16,788 bases of DNA from Alphaproteobacteria bacterium (GTDB lineage Bacteria > Pseudomonadota > Alphaproteobacteria > GCA-2731375): assembly GCA_030746295.1 (NCBI GenBank), contig JASLMY010000100.1:1-16788 (forward strand), given 5' to 3'. A model generated the notes under the pieces. It was not told where the DNA came from, did not search any database, and saw nothing but the letters and a program-made list of their open reading frames with translations. Both the position numbers and the translations under genes were made by a program. Every line of letters starts with the position of its first letter. Position 1 is the stretch's first letter. This document shows positions 1-6,106 of this stretch, in pieces.

Positions 1-12
1 TCGGATTGTCAT
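1..12 (-). CDS. Start of a divergent leftward gene, cut by the window edge (first four codons, MTIR)
   Basis: An ATG on the minus strand (complement of 10-12) is preceded, after 6 nt, by a strong Shine-Dalgarno-like CGAGGGAGGG (complement of 19-28). The frame stays open to the left edge, but only four codons (MTIR) are visible, so no product can be named. A gene divergent from a catabolic CoA-transferase is often its regulator, but that is only a guess from position. The call rests on the ribosome binding site alone. Confidence 0.45.
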
Positions 13-37
13 GGCATTCCCTCCCTCGCCATAAGTT

Positions 38-66
38 CGATATTCGTTTCCGAACCGATATTCGTT
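38..66. repeat. 11-bp direct repeat (CGATATTCGTT twice, 18-bp period) in the divergent control region
   Basis: CGATATTCGTT occurs exactly at 38-48 and again at 56-66, separated by TCCGAAC. The area also holds a small inverted element, GTTCG (35-39) with CGAAC (51-55). The repeats lie between the leftward start codon at 12 and the rightward CoA-transferase at 189, where a regulator would bind. A weak rightward promoter, TTGTCA (6-11), 18 nt, CATAAG (30-35), would place the transcription start at about 42, inside the repeats, so repression is plausible. The regulator type is not identifiable. Confidence 0.5.
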
Positions 67-170
67 AGCCGGGCGCCATGCTGTCAAGCGTTCTCGCCCT
101 ACCGCAGCGGCGGCGGGGCACACGGGTGCTTGTGCGGCGACGGCTTCTTTGCTTCTTTCATTGCGGTGAG

Positions 171-180
171 AGAAGAAGGA
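171..180 (+). promoter_or_regulatory. Ribosome binding site that fixes the start of CoA-transferase copy 1
   Basis: AGAAGAAGGA ends 8 nt before the ATG at 189. The open frame extends upstream to an ATG at 78, but that ATG has no comparable ribosome binding site. The paralogous protein encoded at 8477 also begins exactly where the 189 start would. I therefore use 189. Confidence 0.7.
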
Positions 181-188
181 TTTCCGAA

Positions 189-1394
189 ATGGCAAAGGCA
201 TTCGACGGCGTGCGGGTGATCGACTTCAGCCAGGTGCTGGCCGGTCCGGTGGCGACCGCGCAACTCGCGCTTCTGGGCGCCGACATCGTCAAGATCGAGC
301 AGCCGGAAGTCGGCGATCAGGGCCGGCTGATGCTGGCCGAGGACGAGCTGCTGCGGAAACGGATGTCGCCGCTCTTCCTCTCCGCCAACGCCGGCAAGCG
401 CTCGCTCAGCCTGGACCTCAAGCACCCGGAGGCACAGGAGGTGCTGCGCCGCCTCATCGAGGGCGCCGACGTCGTGGTGCAGAACTTCAAGGCCGGCACC
501 ATGGAGCGCCTGGGCTTCGGCTACGAGGCGGTCAAGGCCTTCAACCCCGGCATCGTCTATTGCTCGGTCTCGGGCTACGGACAGCAGGGGCCGAACGCCG
601 GCATGGCGGCCTACGACGGCGCCATCCAGGCCGCCTCGGGCATCATGTCGGTGACGGGGCACCCCGAGACCGGCCCGGTCCGGGCCGGCTTCATGGTGGT
701 CGACCTCTCGACCGCGCTGACCGCCGCCTTCGCCATCGCCAGCGCCCTCTTCCGCCGGGCCCAGACCGGCCAGGGACAGCATATCGACGTGTCGATGTAC
801 GACACCGCGCTGGCGATCATGGCGCCGATCGTCTGCAAGTATCTGAACACCGGCGTCGAGCCCGAGCTGCAGGGCAACCTAACGCCGGCTCTGGTGCCGA
901 CCGGCGACGTCTTTCCGGCGGCCGAGGGCCACGTCCAAACCTCGGTGCTGACTGATACGCACTTCCAGGTCATGGCCCAGGTGCTGGGACATCCGGAGTG
1001 GGCCGAGGACGAGCGCTTCTCCAGCCACGAGCAGCGGATCGCCAATGCCGACGCCATGCGGGCCTGCCTTCGCGAGGCCTTCAAGGCCCGAACGGCGTTG
1101 GAATGGGAGCGCCGCTTCAGCGCCGCCAAAATCTCTTGCGCGGCGCTGCGTTCGGTGCCGGAGGCGCTGGCCCATCCCCAGCTGGCGCACCGCAACCTGC
1201 TGATGGAGATCGACCCGCCCGAGGGCCTGGCAGACGAGATCACGCTTCTGAACGCATCCTATCTCACCTCCGAGGATGGCCCCGAGACCGATCGGCCACC
1301 GCCCGCGATCGGTCAGCATAGCGACGCCATCCTGGCCGAGGTCGGCTATTCCGAGGCCGAGATCGCCGGGCTGAGGGCCGTGGGCGCGATCTGA
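189..1394 (+). CDS. Class III (CaiB/BaiF family) acyl-CoA transferase, copy 1
   Basis: Class III CoA-transferases move CoA from one acyl-CoA to a free carboxylate through an aspartyl-CoA anhydride; they are soluble intertwined homodimers. The 401-residue product has the usual family length. It opens with VRVIDFSQVLAGP (8-20) and KIEQP (35-39), and has a SVSGYGQ motif (126-132) and AYDG (141-144). The likely nucleophile is Asp172 in the VVDLSTAL segment, equivalent to Asp169 of formyl-CoA transferase. The gene stands alone, with no same-strand partner immediately downstream. Copy 2 at 8477-9682 has the same length, and about 120 of the first 180 residues are identical by hand alignment, while the C-terminal halves differ much more. 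That points to duplication followed by a change in substrate. The substrate pair is unknown. The family call is firm. Confidence 0.93.
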   Translation: MAKAFDGVRVIDFSQVLAGPVATAQLALLGADIVKIEQPEVGDQGRLMLAEDELLRKRMSPLFLSANAGKRSLSLDLKHPEAQEVLRRLIEGADVVVQNFKAGTMERLGFGYEAVKAFNPGIVYCSVSGYGQQGPNAGMAAYDGAIQAASGIMSVTGHPETGPVRAGFMVVDLSTALTAAFAIASALFRRAQTGQGQHIDVSMYDTALAIMAPIVCKYLNTGVEPELQGNLTPALVPTGDVFPAAEGHVQTSVLTDTHFQVMAQVLGHPEWAEDERFSSHEQRIANADAMRACLREAFKARTALEWERRFSAAKISCAALRSVPEALAHPQLAHRNLLMEIDPPEGLADEITLLNASYLTSEDGPETDRPPPAIGQHSDAILAEVGYSEAEIAGLRAVGAI

Positions 1395-1437
1395 ATCAAT
1401 CTCCCACCAAGACACCTTAACCATTTGATAACCATAA

Positions 1438-1460
1438 TTGTTTCGAGAATTTCGAAACAA
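1438..1460. repeat. Perfect 9-bp inverted repeat (TTGTTTCGA-GAATT-TCGAAACAA)
   Basis: The arms at 1438-1446 and 1452-1460 are exact reverse complements around a 5-nt centre, in an AT-rich patch that stands out from the G+C-rich surroundings. Neither side has a T-run, so an intrinsic terminator for the upstream gene is unlikely. It ends 19 bp before the -35 element at 1480, a natural place for an operator or activator site. Function is inferred only from position. Confidence 0.5.
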
Positions 1461-1479
1461 AGAAAACGAGTCATTGCGG

Positions 1480-1508
1480 TTGAAAAGCCCGCTCGCCGAC
1501 CATATTTT
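1480..1508 (+). promoter_or_regulatory. Sigma70-type promoter for the riboswitch transcript
   Basis: TTGAAA (1480-1485) is followed by 17 nt and TATTTT (1503-1508), close to the TTGACA-17-TATAAT consensus. This predicts a start near 1515 and a 5' leader of about 340 nt that contains the GEMM-I aptamer and ends at the coiled-coil gene. Confidence 0.6.
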
Positions 1509-1515
1509 TCGAGGT

Positions 1516-1536
1516 GAAGCCATGTAGCGTGGCTTC
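1516..1536 (+). other. Hairpin at the start of the leader (GAAGCCA / TGGCTTC)
   Basis: A perfect 7-bp stem (1516-1522 with 1530-1536) closes a 7-nt loop, right at the predicted 5' end of the leader transcript. It may protect the 5' end of the RNA. No terminator T-run follows. Confidence 0.4.
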
Positions 1537-1583
1537 TGTGGGTCGAATTTCCTCGGGCGGGCGCGTCGGCGTCCAAGGGCCGA

Positions 1584-1676
1584 GGCCCCACGAAAGGGCA
1601 AACCGTCGGTAACGGCGGGACGCAAAGCCACCGGCCGTCATTCCCCAACGGAAAACGGTAGCGGGGCCGCCGAATG
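1584..1676 (+). ncRNA. Cyclic di-GMP-I riboswitch (GEMM-I aptamer)
   Basis: The sequence follows the GEMM-I pattern closely: CACGAAAGGGCAAACC (1589-1604), GGGACGCAAAGCCACCGG (1617-1634) and GGTAGCGGGG (1657-1666), then a 3' end GCCGAATGG, all as in the Vibrio cholerae Vc2 aptamer. A closing stem GGCCCC/GGGGCC pairs 1584-1589 with 1663-1668. One arm is CCGUCG-GUAA-CGGCGG (1603-1618), six pairs capped by a GNRA loop. The second arm pairs CCG with CGG (1631-1633, 1656-1658) and CCGU with ACGG (1635-1638, 1648-1651). Aligned to Vc2, the specificity base G20 falls on G1597 and A47 on A1624, with identical spacing of 27. A G at that place is expected for c-di-GMP rather than the cGAMP variant. It lies in the leader of the coiled-coil gene. 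Confidence 0.93.
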
Positions 1677-1853
1677 GAGACCCGAGATGAGGAATGCTGC
1701 AAGAACAACGTCGGCGTCGTTCCACCCCTCCCCACTCGAACTCTCCGCCTCGGTGATTACCGAAATCGGACGGGCATTGCCGTGCCCCAATGTCGCCCCG
1801 CCGGGCGGCCGGGCCACGTCATGCCCAGCGTTCTGACAACGGGAGATCCGGAC
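1677..1853 (+). promoter_or_regulatory. Leader between riboswitch aptamer and start codon (probable expression platform)
   Basis: There is no convincing gene in this stretch. It can fold into a stem CATTG/CAATG (1775-1779, 1788-1792) extended by GGG/CCC after a 3-nt bulge, followed by a very G+C-rich self-complementary stretch to about 1815. No U-run follows these stems, so intrinsic termination is not obvious. UCUCC (1742-1746) could pair with GGAGA (1842-1846) in the ribosome binding site, which would allow translational control. This pairing is short and only suggestive. Confidence 0.3.
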
Positions 1854-2441
1854 ATGGAACATGTGAACGAACTACAAGCCAGGGTTCAGGCGGCAACTGA
1901 GTCCCTGGCAGACCGCAAGGAACAACACAAGGAGCTGCGTGAGACCCTGCAGCAGCTGCAGGCCGAGAACACCCGGCTCGCCGAGGAGAACCAGGGTTTT
2001 CGCGGCGAGATCGACGGCATTCGCCTGGAAGGCGAAAAGGCCGAGAGCGAGTGCGAGCAGCTGAGGACCGAAAACAAGCGGCTGATCGCCGACAACCAGC
2101 GCCATCGCGACGAGCTCGACCGTTTCGATACCGAGAGGCGGGTTCTCAACGAAGACCGCGATCAGTTGAACGCGCTCCTGGAATCGCTGGTCCGTGCCGT
2201 CGAGATCGACGCTTCGGCGGACGACGAGGTCGAAGAGCCGTGCGTGGTCGAGATGGCGGAGGTCGTCGCCAACGGGACCACCGGCTTGGCGATCATGCCG
2301 CCGGCCTCGGTACCTCAGCCCTCGGCGGTTGTTTCCGCCATGCGCGACAAATATCATATGCCCGAGGTCGAGGACGTCCCGAACGGCAACGCGCGCAAGC
2401 TGATGGACAAGATCAAGGAACGGATCGAAGCGCAGCGTTGA
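1854..2441 (+). CDS. Unrecognised coiled-coil protein under a c-di-GMP riboswitch
   Basis: I do not recognise this 195-residue protein. Residues 1 to about 115 form an almost unbroken, highly charged heptad-like coiled coil (repeated LQAEN, LRTEN and LNEDRDQL segments). Then comes an acidic patch near 120-130, a Pro/Ala/Val-rich linker around 145-160, and a short amphipathic helix at the C-terminus (ARKLMDKIKERIEAQR). No signal peptide or membrane segment is visible, so it is probably a cytoplasmic scaffold or adaptor. The ATG at 1854 is chosen because GGGAGA (1841-1846) precedes it by 7 nt. In-frame ATGs at 1674 and 1821 lack a ribosome site, and the first lies inside the aptamer. A c-di-GMP-controlled gene would be expected to act in surface behaviour, motility or the cell envelope, but that is inference. 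Confidence 0.8.
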   Translation: MEHVNELQARVQAATESLADRKEQHKELRETLQQLQAENTRLAEENQGFRGEIDGIRLEGEKAESECEQLRTENKRLIADNQRHRDELDRFDTERRVLNEDRDQLNALLESLVRAVEIDASADDEVEEPCVVEMAEVVANGTTGLAIMPPASVPQPSAVVSAMRDKYHMPEVEDVPNGNARKLMDKIKERIEAQR

Positions 2442-2500
2442 CCCTGTCGGGCCAACGGTAGCGTCGCCGCCTCGGACGACGCGCCAATCGAAAGAGGCGG

Positions 2501-3208
2501 ATGTTAGACATTGCTGGCGACGCGTCTCGCGCGTTCGAGGTTCTAGTCGAGGGTGGAATCGCCATCCTGCCGATGGATATCGGCTATTCGGCGATCGGCG
2601 GCTCGGAAGCGGCACTAGCGCGGATATTTCAGGCCAAGCGGCGCGCGGCGAACAAGCGCAACGCGATGGTGGGCGACGACGAGATCCATCGCGAGGTTCA
2701 CATCTTGGACCAGCGCGGTCGCGACATCGTACGCGCGCTCACGGTCGACAACGATCTGCCGCTGGGCGCGATCGCGCCCTGCCGGATGGGCCACCCCCTG
2801 ATCGCCAAGCTGACGCCCGCGACACGGGCCGGCAGCCTGGTATCGGATACGGTGGCGATGCTTCTGAACGCCGGGCCGTTTCACGCCGAGATCAGCCGCC
2901 TCAGCCGCGAGCGGGAACATCCGCTGTTCGGCTCGTCGGCCAACCTGTCGTTGTCGGGCACCAAGTTCCGGGTCGAGGACATCGAGCCCGAGATCCGCGG
3001 CATCGCCGACATTTGCATCGATTACGGCCTCAGGAAGTACCACCTCTACCGCGCTTCATCGACGCTTCTGGACGTCGCGACGCTGGAGGTCGTGCGCTAT
3101 GGCGCCTGCTTCGAGCTGATCGCCGAGGTCTTGCGCCGAGACTTCGACGTCGAGCTGCCACGGCCCGGACCGGGACATCTGACCGATCTCTTGAGCGATG
3201 TGCTCTGA
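2501..3208 (+). CDS. Divergent YrdC/Sua5/YciO-domain protein
   Basis: The YrdC domain binds ATP and, in TsaC/Sua5, makes threonylcarbamoyl-adenylate for tRNA t6A. The 235-residue product keeps several family marks: a lysine/arginine patch AKRRAANKRN (45-54), SSANLSLSG (145-153, the SAN-x-SG motif) and SSTLLDV followed by VVRYG (186-201). The usual N-terminal PTDT-x-YGLG motif is changed to PMDIGYSAIGG (24-34), losing its threonines. It is therefore more likely a specialised paralogue than the housekeeping t6A enzyme; its substrate is unknown. The ATG at 2501 follows AAAGAGG after only 3 nt, a tight spacing. It lies 59 bp after the coiled-coil gene, so the two may share the riboswitch transcript. 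A 6-bp inverted repeat (2461-2466, 2477-2482) in the gap has no T-run. Confidence 0.8.
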   Translation: MLDIAGDASRAFEVLVEGGIAILPMDIGYSAIGGSEAALARIFQAKRRAANKRNAMVGDDEIHREVHILDQRGRDIVRALTVDNDLPLGAIAPCRMGHPLIAKLTPATRAGSLVSDTVAMLLNAGPFHAEISRLSREREHPLFGSSANLSLSGTKFRVEDIEPEIRGIADICIDYGLRKYHLYRASSTLLDVATLEVVRYGACFELIAEVLRRDFDVELPRPGPGHLTDLLSDVL

Positions 3209-3211
3209 CGG

Positions 3212-3241
3212 TTGAGGCCCGGCGGTCCGATCCGCCATACT
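3212..3241 (+). promoter_or_regulatory. Candidate promoter for the catabolic operon
   Basis: TTGAGG (3212-3217) is followed by 18 nt and CATACT (3236-3241). It lies in the 74-bp gap before the first SDR gene and predicts a start near 3248. It is a reasonable but not perfect match to a sigma70-type promoter. Confidence 0.4.
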
Positions 3242-3282
3242 CCGCCCACTCGAACGGTCGCGGCAGGGAGGGAGGGCCGAAG

Positions 3283-4068
3283 ATGCAGGCGCGAATGGAC
3301 GGACGGGCAGCGTTGATCACCGGCGGCAGCGCCGGGCTCGGCAAGGGAATGGGATTGGCCTTCGCGAAGGCAGGCGCCGAGGTGGCGCTTCTGGCGCGCC
3401 GGGAAGACGTCCTCGAAGCGGCGCGCGAGGAGATCGCGGCGGCCGGCGGCAAGGCGCTGGCCTACGCCTGCGACGTCACCGACGCCGCCGCACTGGCCGA
3501 CACCTTCGCCCGGGCCGAGGCCGATCTCGGCAAGATCGACGTCCTGGTCAACAACGCCGGCACCTCGCAGACCGGCGCCTTCCTCGAGATCACGGACGAG
3601 GTCTGGAAGGCCGATTTCGACCTCAAGTTCTTTGCCGCGGTCCGGCTCTGCCGGCTCGCCTTCCCCGGCATGAAGGCCAGGCGCTGGGGCCGCATCCTCA
3701 ACGTTCTCAACATCGGCGCCAAGGCGCCCGGTGCCGGCAGCGCGCCGACCTCGGTGAGCCGCGCCGCCGGCATGGCGCTGATCAAGGTCCTGGCCGGCGA
3801 GGGTGCATCGCACAACATCCTCGTCAACGCGCTTCTGACCGGCTTCATCAAGAGCGAGCAGTGGACCCGTCGGCACGAGAGGGAAGCTCCGGACAAGAGC
3901 TACGACGCCTTTCTCGACGACGTGGTGGTGGAGCGCGGCATCCCGCTCGGCCGCGTCGGCGAGACCGAGGAATTCGCCAACGTGGCCTGCTTCCTGGCCT
4001 CCGATGCCGGTTCCTACGTCACCGGCACCGCTATCAACATCGACGGCGGCCGCTCGCCTGTGGTCTGA
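3283..4068 (+). CDS. Atypical short-chain dehydrogenase/reductase-fold protein lacking the catalytic tetrad
   Basis: The 261-residue product has the classical SDR length and Rossmann signatures: TGGSAGLG (13-20), the dinucleotide glycine motif; CDVTD (63-67); NNAG (90-93); and a C-terminal GTAINIDGG. The SDR Asn-Ser-Tyr-Lys tetrad is absent. The VNL position reads FDL (Asp113), the catalytic Ser reads Asn143, and YxxxK reads TSVSR (Thr156, Arg160). The surrounding helix (SRAAGMALIKVLAGEG) is otherwise well kept, so this is a conserved variant rather than a decayed gene. I recall similar AP-T-x-V-SR sequences in other proteobacteria. It may bind NAD(P) without the usual redox chemistry, or act as a hydratase, isomerase or partner subunit. 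The ATG at 3283 has GGGAGGGAGGG upstream. It is the first gene of the operon-like block. Confidence 0.88.
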   Translation: MQARMDGRAALITGGSAGLGKGMGLAFAKAGAEVALLARREDVLEAAREEIAAAGGKALAYACDVTDAAALADTFARAEADLGKIDVLVNNAGTSQTGAFLEITDEVWKADFDLKFFAAVRLCRLAFPGMKARRWGRILNVLNIGAKAPGAGSAPTSVSRAAGMALIKVLAGEGASHNILVNALLTGFIKSEQWTRRHEREAPDKSYDAFLDDVVVERGIPLGRVGETEEFANVACFLASDAGSYVTGTAINIDGGRSPVV

Positions 4069-4100
4069 GGCATCCGAGGCTGTGAGGGCGGCGGCGAAGC

Positions 4101-4109
4101 TGCTATCTT
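4101..4109 (+). promoter_or_regulatory. Possible extended -10 element (TGCTATCTT) before the metallo-hydrolase gene
   Basis: TG-C-TATCTT at 4101-4109 matches an extended -10 box; there is no good -35 hexamer upstream. It lies in the 87-bp gap between the first SDR and the metallo-beta-lactamase-fold gene and could be an internal operon promoter. Confidence 0.3.
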
Positions 4110-4155
4110 GCCGCAGCACCCCCGTCGCCGCCCCCAAGTGTCGAGTGATTCTGTC

Positions 4156-4800
4156 ATGAAAGCGGTCATCGTCCCGGTCACGCCCTTCCAGCAGAACTGC
4201 ACCGTGCTCTGGTGCGAGGAGACGATGAAGGGCGCGGTGATCGATCCGGGCGGCGATATCGAGCGGATCATGGGCGCGGCCGACGAGAAAGAGGTCGAGC
4301 TGGAGAAGGTCTTCCTCACCCACGGCCACATCGACCACGCTGGCGGCACCGCCGAGCTCGCCAAGCGCCGCGGCTTGGTGATCGAGGGGCCGCACAAGGA
4401 CGACCTGTTCCTGATCGAGAAGCTGGCCAGGCAAGGCGAACGCTTCGGCTTTACCCATGCCCGGCCCTTCGAGCCCGACCGCTGGCTGGACGGCGGCGAC
4501 AGCGTCGCCGTCGGCAACGTGACGCTTCAGGTCAGGCATTGCCCCGGCCACACGCCTGGCCACATAGTCTTCTTCCACGCGGATTCGAACATCGCCTTCG
4601 TCGGCGACGTCCTCTTCCGCGGCTCGGTCGGTCGCACCGACCTCGAGCGCGGCGATCATGCGACATTGATCAACGCGATCCGCGAGCAGCTCTGGCCGCT
4701 CGGCGACGAGGTCACCTTCGTGCCGGGTCACGGCGATCTCTCGACCTTCGGCAACGAACGGCAGAGCAACCCGTACTGTTCCGACTTCGTCGAAGTCTGA
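4156..4800 (+). CDS. gloC: Metallo-beta-lactamase-fold hydrolase, YcbL/GloC (type II glyoxalase-like) family
   Basis: Proteins of this family hydrolyse thioesters such as S-lactoylglutathione with a di-metal centre in the cytoplasm. The 214-residue product matches the compact YcbL/GloC length of about 215, shorter than GloB. The N-terminus carries the subfamily marker PFQQNC (10-15). The metal site is complete: THGHIDH (55-61, His56, His58, Asp60, His61), His132 in CPGHTPGH, Asp151 in GDVLF and His192 in VPGHGD. GRTD (159-162) is also typical. The ATG at 4156 gives the canonical N-terminus, but no strong ribosome binding site precedes it; a GTG at 4138 in the same frame is an alternative. In this operon it may cleave a pathway acyl thioester rather than detoxify methylglyoxal, so the symbol marks the family only. 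Confidence 0.87.
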   Translation: MKAVIVPVTPFQQNCTVLWCEETMKGAVIDPGGDIERIMGAADEKEVELEKVFLTHGHIDHAGGTAELAKRRGLVIEGPHKDDLFLIEKLARQGERFGFTHARPFEPDRWLDGGDSVAVGNVTLQVRHCPGHTPGHIVFFHADSNIAFVGDVLFRGSVGRTDLERGDHATLINAIREQLWPLGDEVTFVPGHGDLSTFGNERQSNPYCSDFVEV

Positions 4801-4849
4801 GCCGGCGTAGCAACCAAAACGACGCGTTACCAGCGGAGGGCAGCCTCTC

Positions 4850-6094
4850 ATGAAGTTCGGTATCTTCTACGAACACCAAATCCCCAAGCCCTGGACCGAG
4901 ACCGGCGAGTACGAGCTCTTGCAGAACTCGCTCAGCCAGATCGAGCTGGCCGACCGGCTCGGCTACGACTACGCCTGGATGGTCGAGCACCACTTCCTGG
5001 AGGAATACTCGCACTGCTCGGCACCGGAGGTCTTTCTGGGTGCCGCCAGCCAGCGGACGGAGAATATCCGCCTCGGCCACGGCATCATCCAACTGACCAC
5101 CAACCAGCCGCACCGGGTCGCCGAGAAGGTCTCGACGCTGGACTTGCTGTCGGGCGGGCGAGTCGAGTTCGGCATGGGCGAAGGCGCCGGCCCGGCCGAG
5201 CTGCACCCCTTCTCGATCCGGGTCCGCGACAAGCGCGACCGCTGGGAGGAGGCGGTCAAGGCCATCATCCCGATGTTCACGAAAGACGCCTGGGAGTTTC
5301 ATGGGCAGTTCTACGACTTCCCGGCCCGCAACGTGATTCCAAAGCCCTTGCAGAAGCCGCACCCGCCGCTGTGGGTCGCATGCTCCAACATCGAGACCAT
5401 CGCCAACGCCGGCGAGTGGGGCCTGGGCGCGCTCGGCTTCACCTTCATCTCGCCAGAGGCGGCCCGGGCCTGGGTGCACCGCTACTACAACAACCTGCTG
5501 CACCGGCCAAACCGGCTGGCCGACTATCCGATCAATCCCAACATCGCCATGGTCAGCGGCTTCATGTGCGCCGAGACCGACGAGGAGGCGATCGAGAAGG
5601 CGGCCGGCTGGACCTTCTTCATCTTCGCCCTGTCGCACTACGGCCGCGAGGGCATCGACGCGCCCGGGACGAGCCAGCTCTGGGATGCCTATCAGGACTG
5701 GCGCCACGGCGAGAAGGCGCAGGAGGCGCTTCGGGCCGGCCTGATCGGCTCGCCGGCGACGATCCGCGAGAAGCTGCGCCAGTTCGAGGCCAGCCACGTC
5801 GACCAGGTGATCCTGTTGAACCAGGCCGGCAAGACCAGCCACCAGGACATCTGCGACAGCTTGCAGCTCTTTGCCAAGGAAGTGATGCCCGAGTTCCACG
5901 GCCGCCAGGCCGAGCACGAGGCCTGGAAGGCCGGCGTCCTCGACGGCAGCATCGGCCTCGACGAGCTGGACACGCAACCCTACGACATCTACAGCCACCA
6001 GAACGAGGACATCGTGCGCCTCTCGCCCGAGGAACTGAAGGCCATGATGGCGGCCAAGGAAGCAGCCCAAGCGGCGGCCGAGACGGGCGACTGA
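4850..6094 (+). CDS. LLM-class (bacterial luciferase-like) flavin-dependent monooxygenase
   Basis: These TIM-barrel enzymes use reduced FMN from a separate reductase, or F420 in some branches, to oxygenate aldehydes, ketones, lactams or organosulfur compounds. The 414-residue product begins MKFGIFYEHQ and has the luciferase-type VEHHF (45-49, His47/His48, corresponding to the active-site His region of LuxA). It also has LDLLSGGRVEFGMGEG (98-112), PLQKPHPPLWVA (166-177) and IGSPATIREKL (299-309), all regular family landmarks. After about residue 350 there is a charged, Ala-rich tail of some 60 residues beyond the usual barrel. GGAGGG-like GGAGGG at 4835-4840 supports the ATG at 4850. The next gene begins 12 bp after its stop. 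No flavin reductase is in the window. The substrate is unknown. Confidence 0.92.
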   Translation: MKFGIFYEHQIPKPWTETGEYELLQNSLSQIELADRLGYDYAWMVEHHFLEEYSHCSAPEVFLGAASQRTENIRLGHGIIQLTTNQPHRVAEKVSTLDLLSGGRVEFGMGEGAGPAELHPFSIRVRDKRDRWEEAVKAIIPMFTKDAWEFHGQFYDFPARNVIPKPLQKPHPPLWVACSNIETIANAGEWGLGALGFTFISPEAARAWVHRYYNNLLHRPNRLADYPINPNIAMVSGFMCAETDEEAIEKAAGWTFFIFALSHYGREGIDAPGTSQLWDAYQDWRHGEKAQEALRAGLIGSPATIREKLRQFEASHVDQVILLNQAGKTSHQDICDSLQLFAKEVMPEFHGRQAEHEAWKAGVLDGSIGLDELDTQPYDIYSHQNEDIVRLSPEELKAMMAAKEAAQAAAETGD

Positions 6095-6106
6095 GGGAGG
6101 CGGCCC

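Noticed and set aside
78..188. N-terminal extension of CoA-transferase copy 1 from an ATG at 78
   Set aside because: The extra 37 residues are Arg/Cys-rich without family similarity; the paralogue starts at the equivalent of 189, which has the better ribosome binding site.
1584..1676. Cobalamin or TPP riboswitch as an explanation for the structured leader
   Set aside because: The GGGCAAACC, GACGCAAAGCC and GGTAGCGGGG series is that of GEMM-I; no B12-box or THI-box sequence is present.
1674..1853. Upstream start of the coiled-coil protein at 1674
   Set aside because: That ATG is part of the conserved 3' end of the riboswitch aptamer and has no ribosome binding site; the 60 added residues have no coiled-coil character.
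2461..2482. Terminator between the coiled-coil and YrdC-like genes
   Set aside because: The 6-bp GCGTCG/CGACGC stem has a 10-nt loop and no following T-run.
3013..3282. Upstream extension of the first SDR into the YrdC-like gene
   Set aside because: It would overlap a supported gene by about 200 bp, while SDR proteins begin just before the TG-xxx-G-x-G motif and a strong GGGAGGG site precedes 3283.
3097..4851. Long minus-strand open frame (584 codons) across the first SDR and the metallo-hydrolase
   Set aside because: It lies antisense to two well-supported genes, and its translation is a low-complexity D/V/G/A-rich string typical of the complement of G+C-rich coding DNA, with no domain motif.
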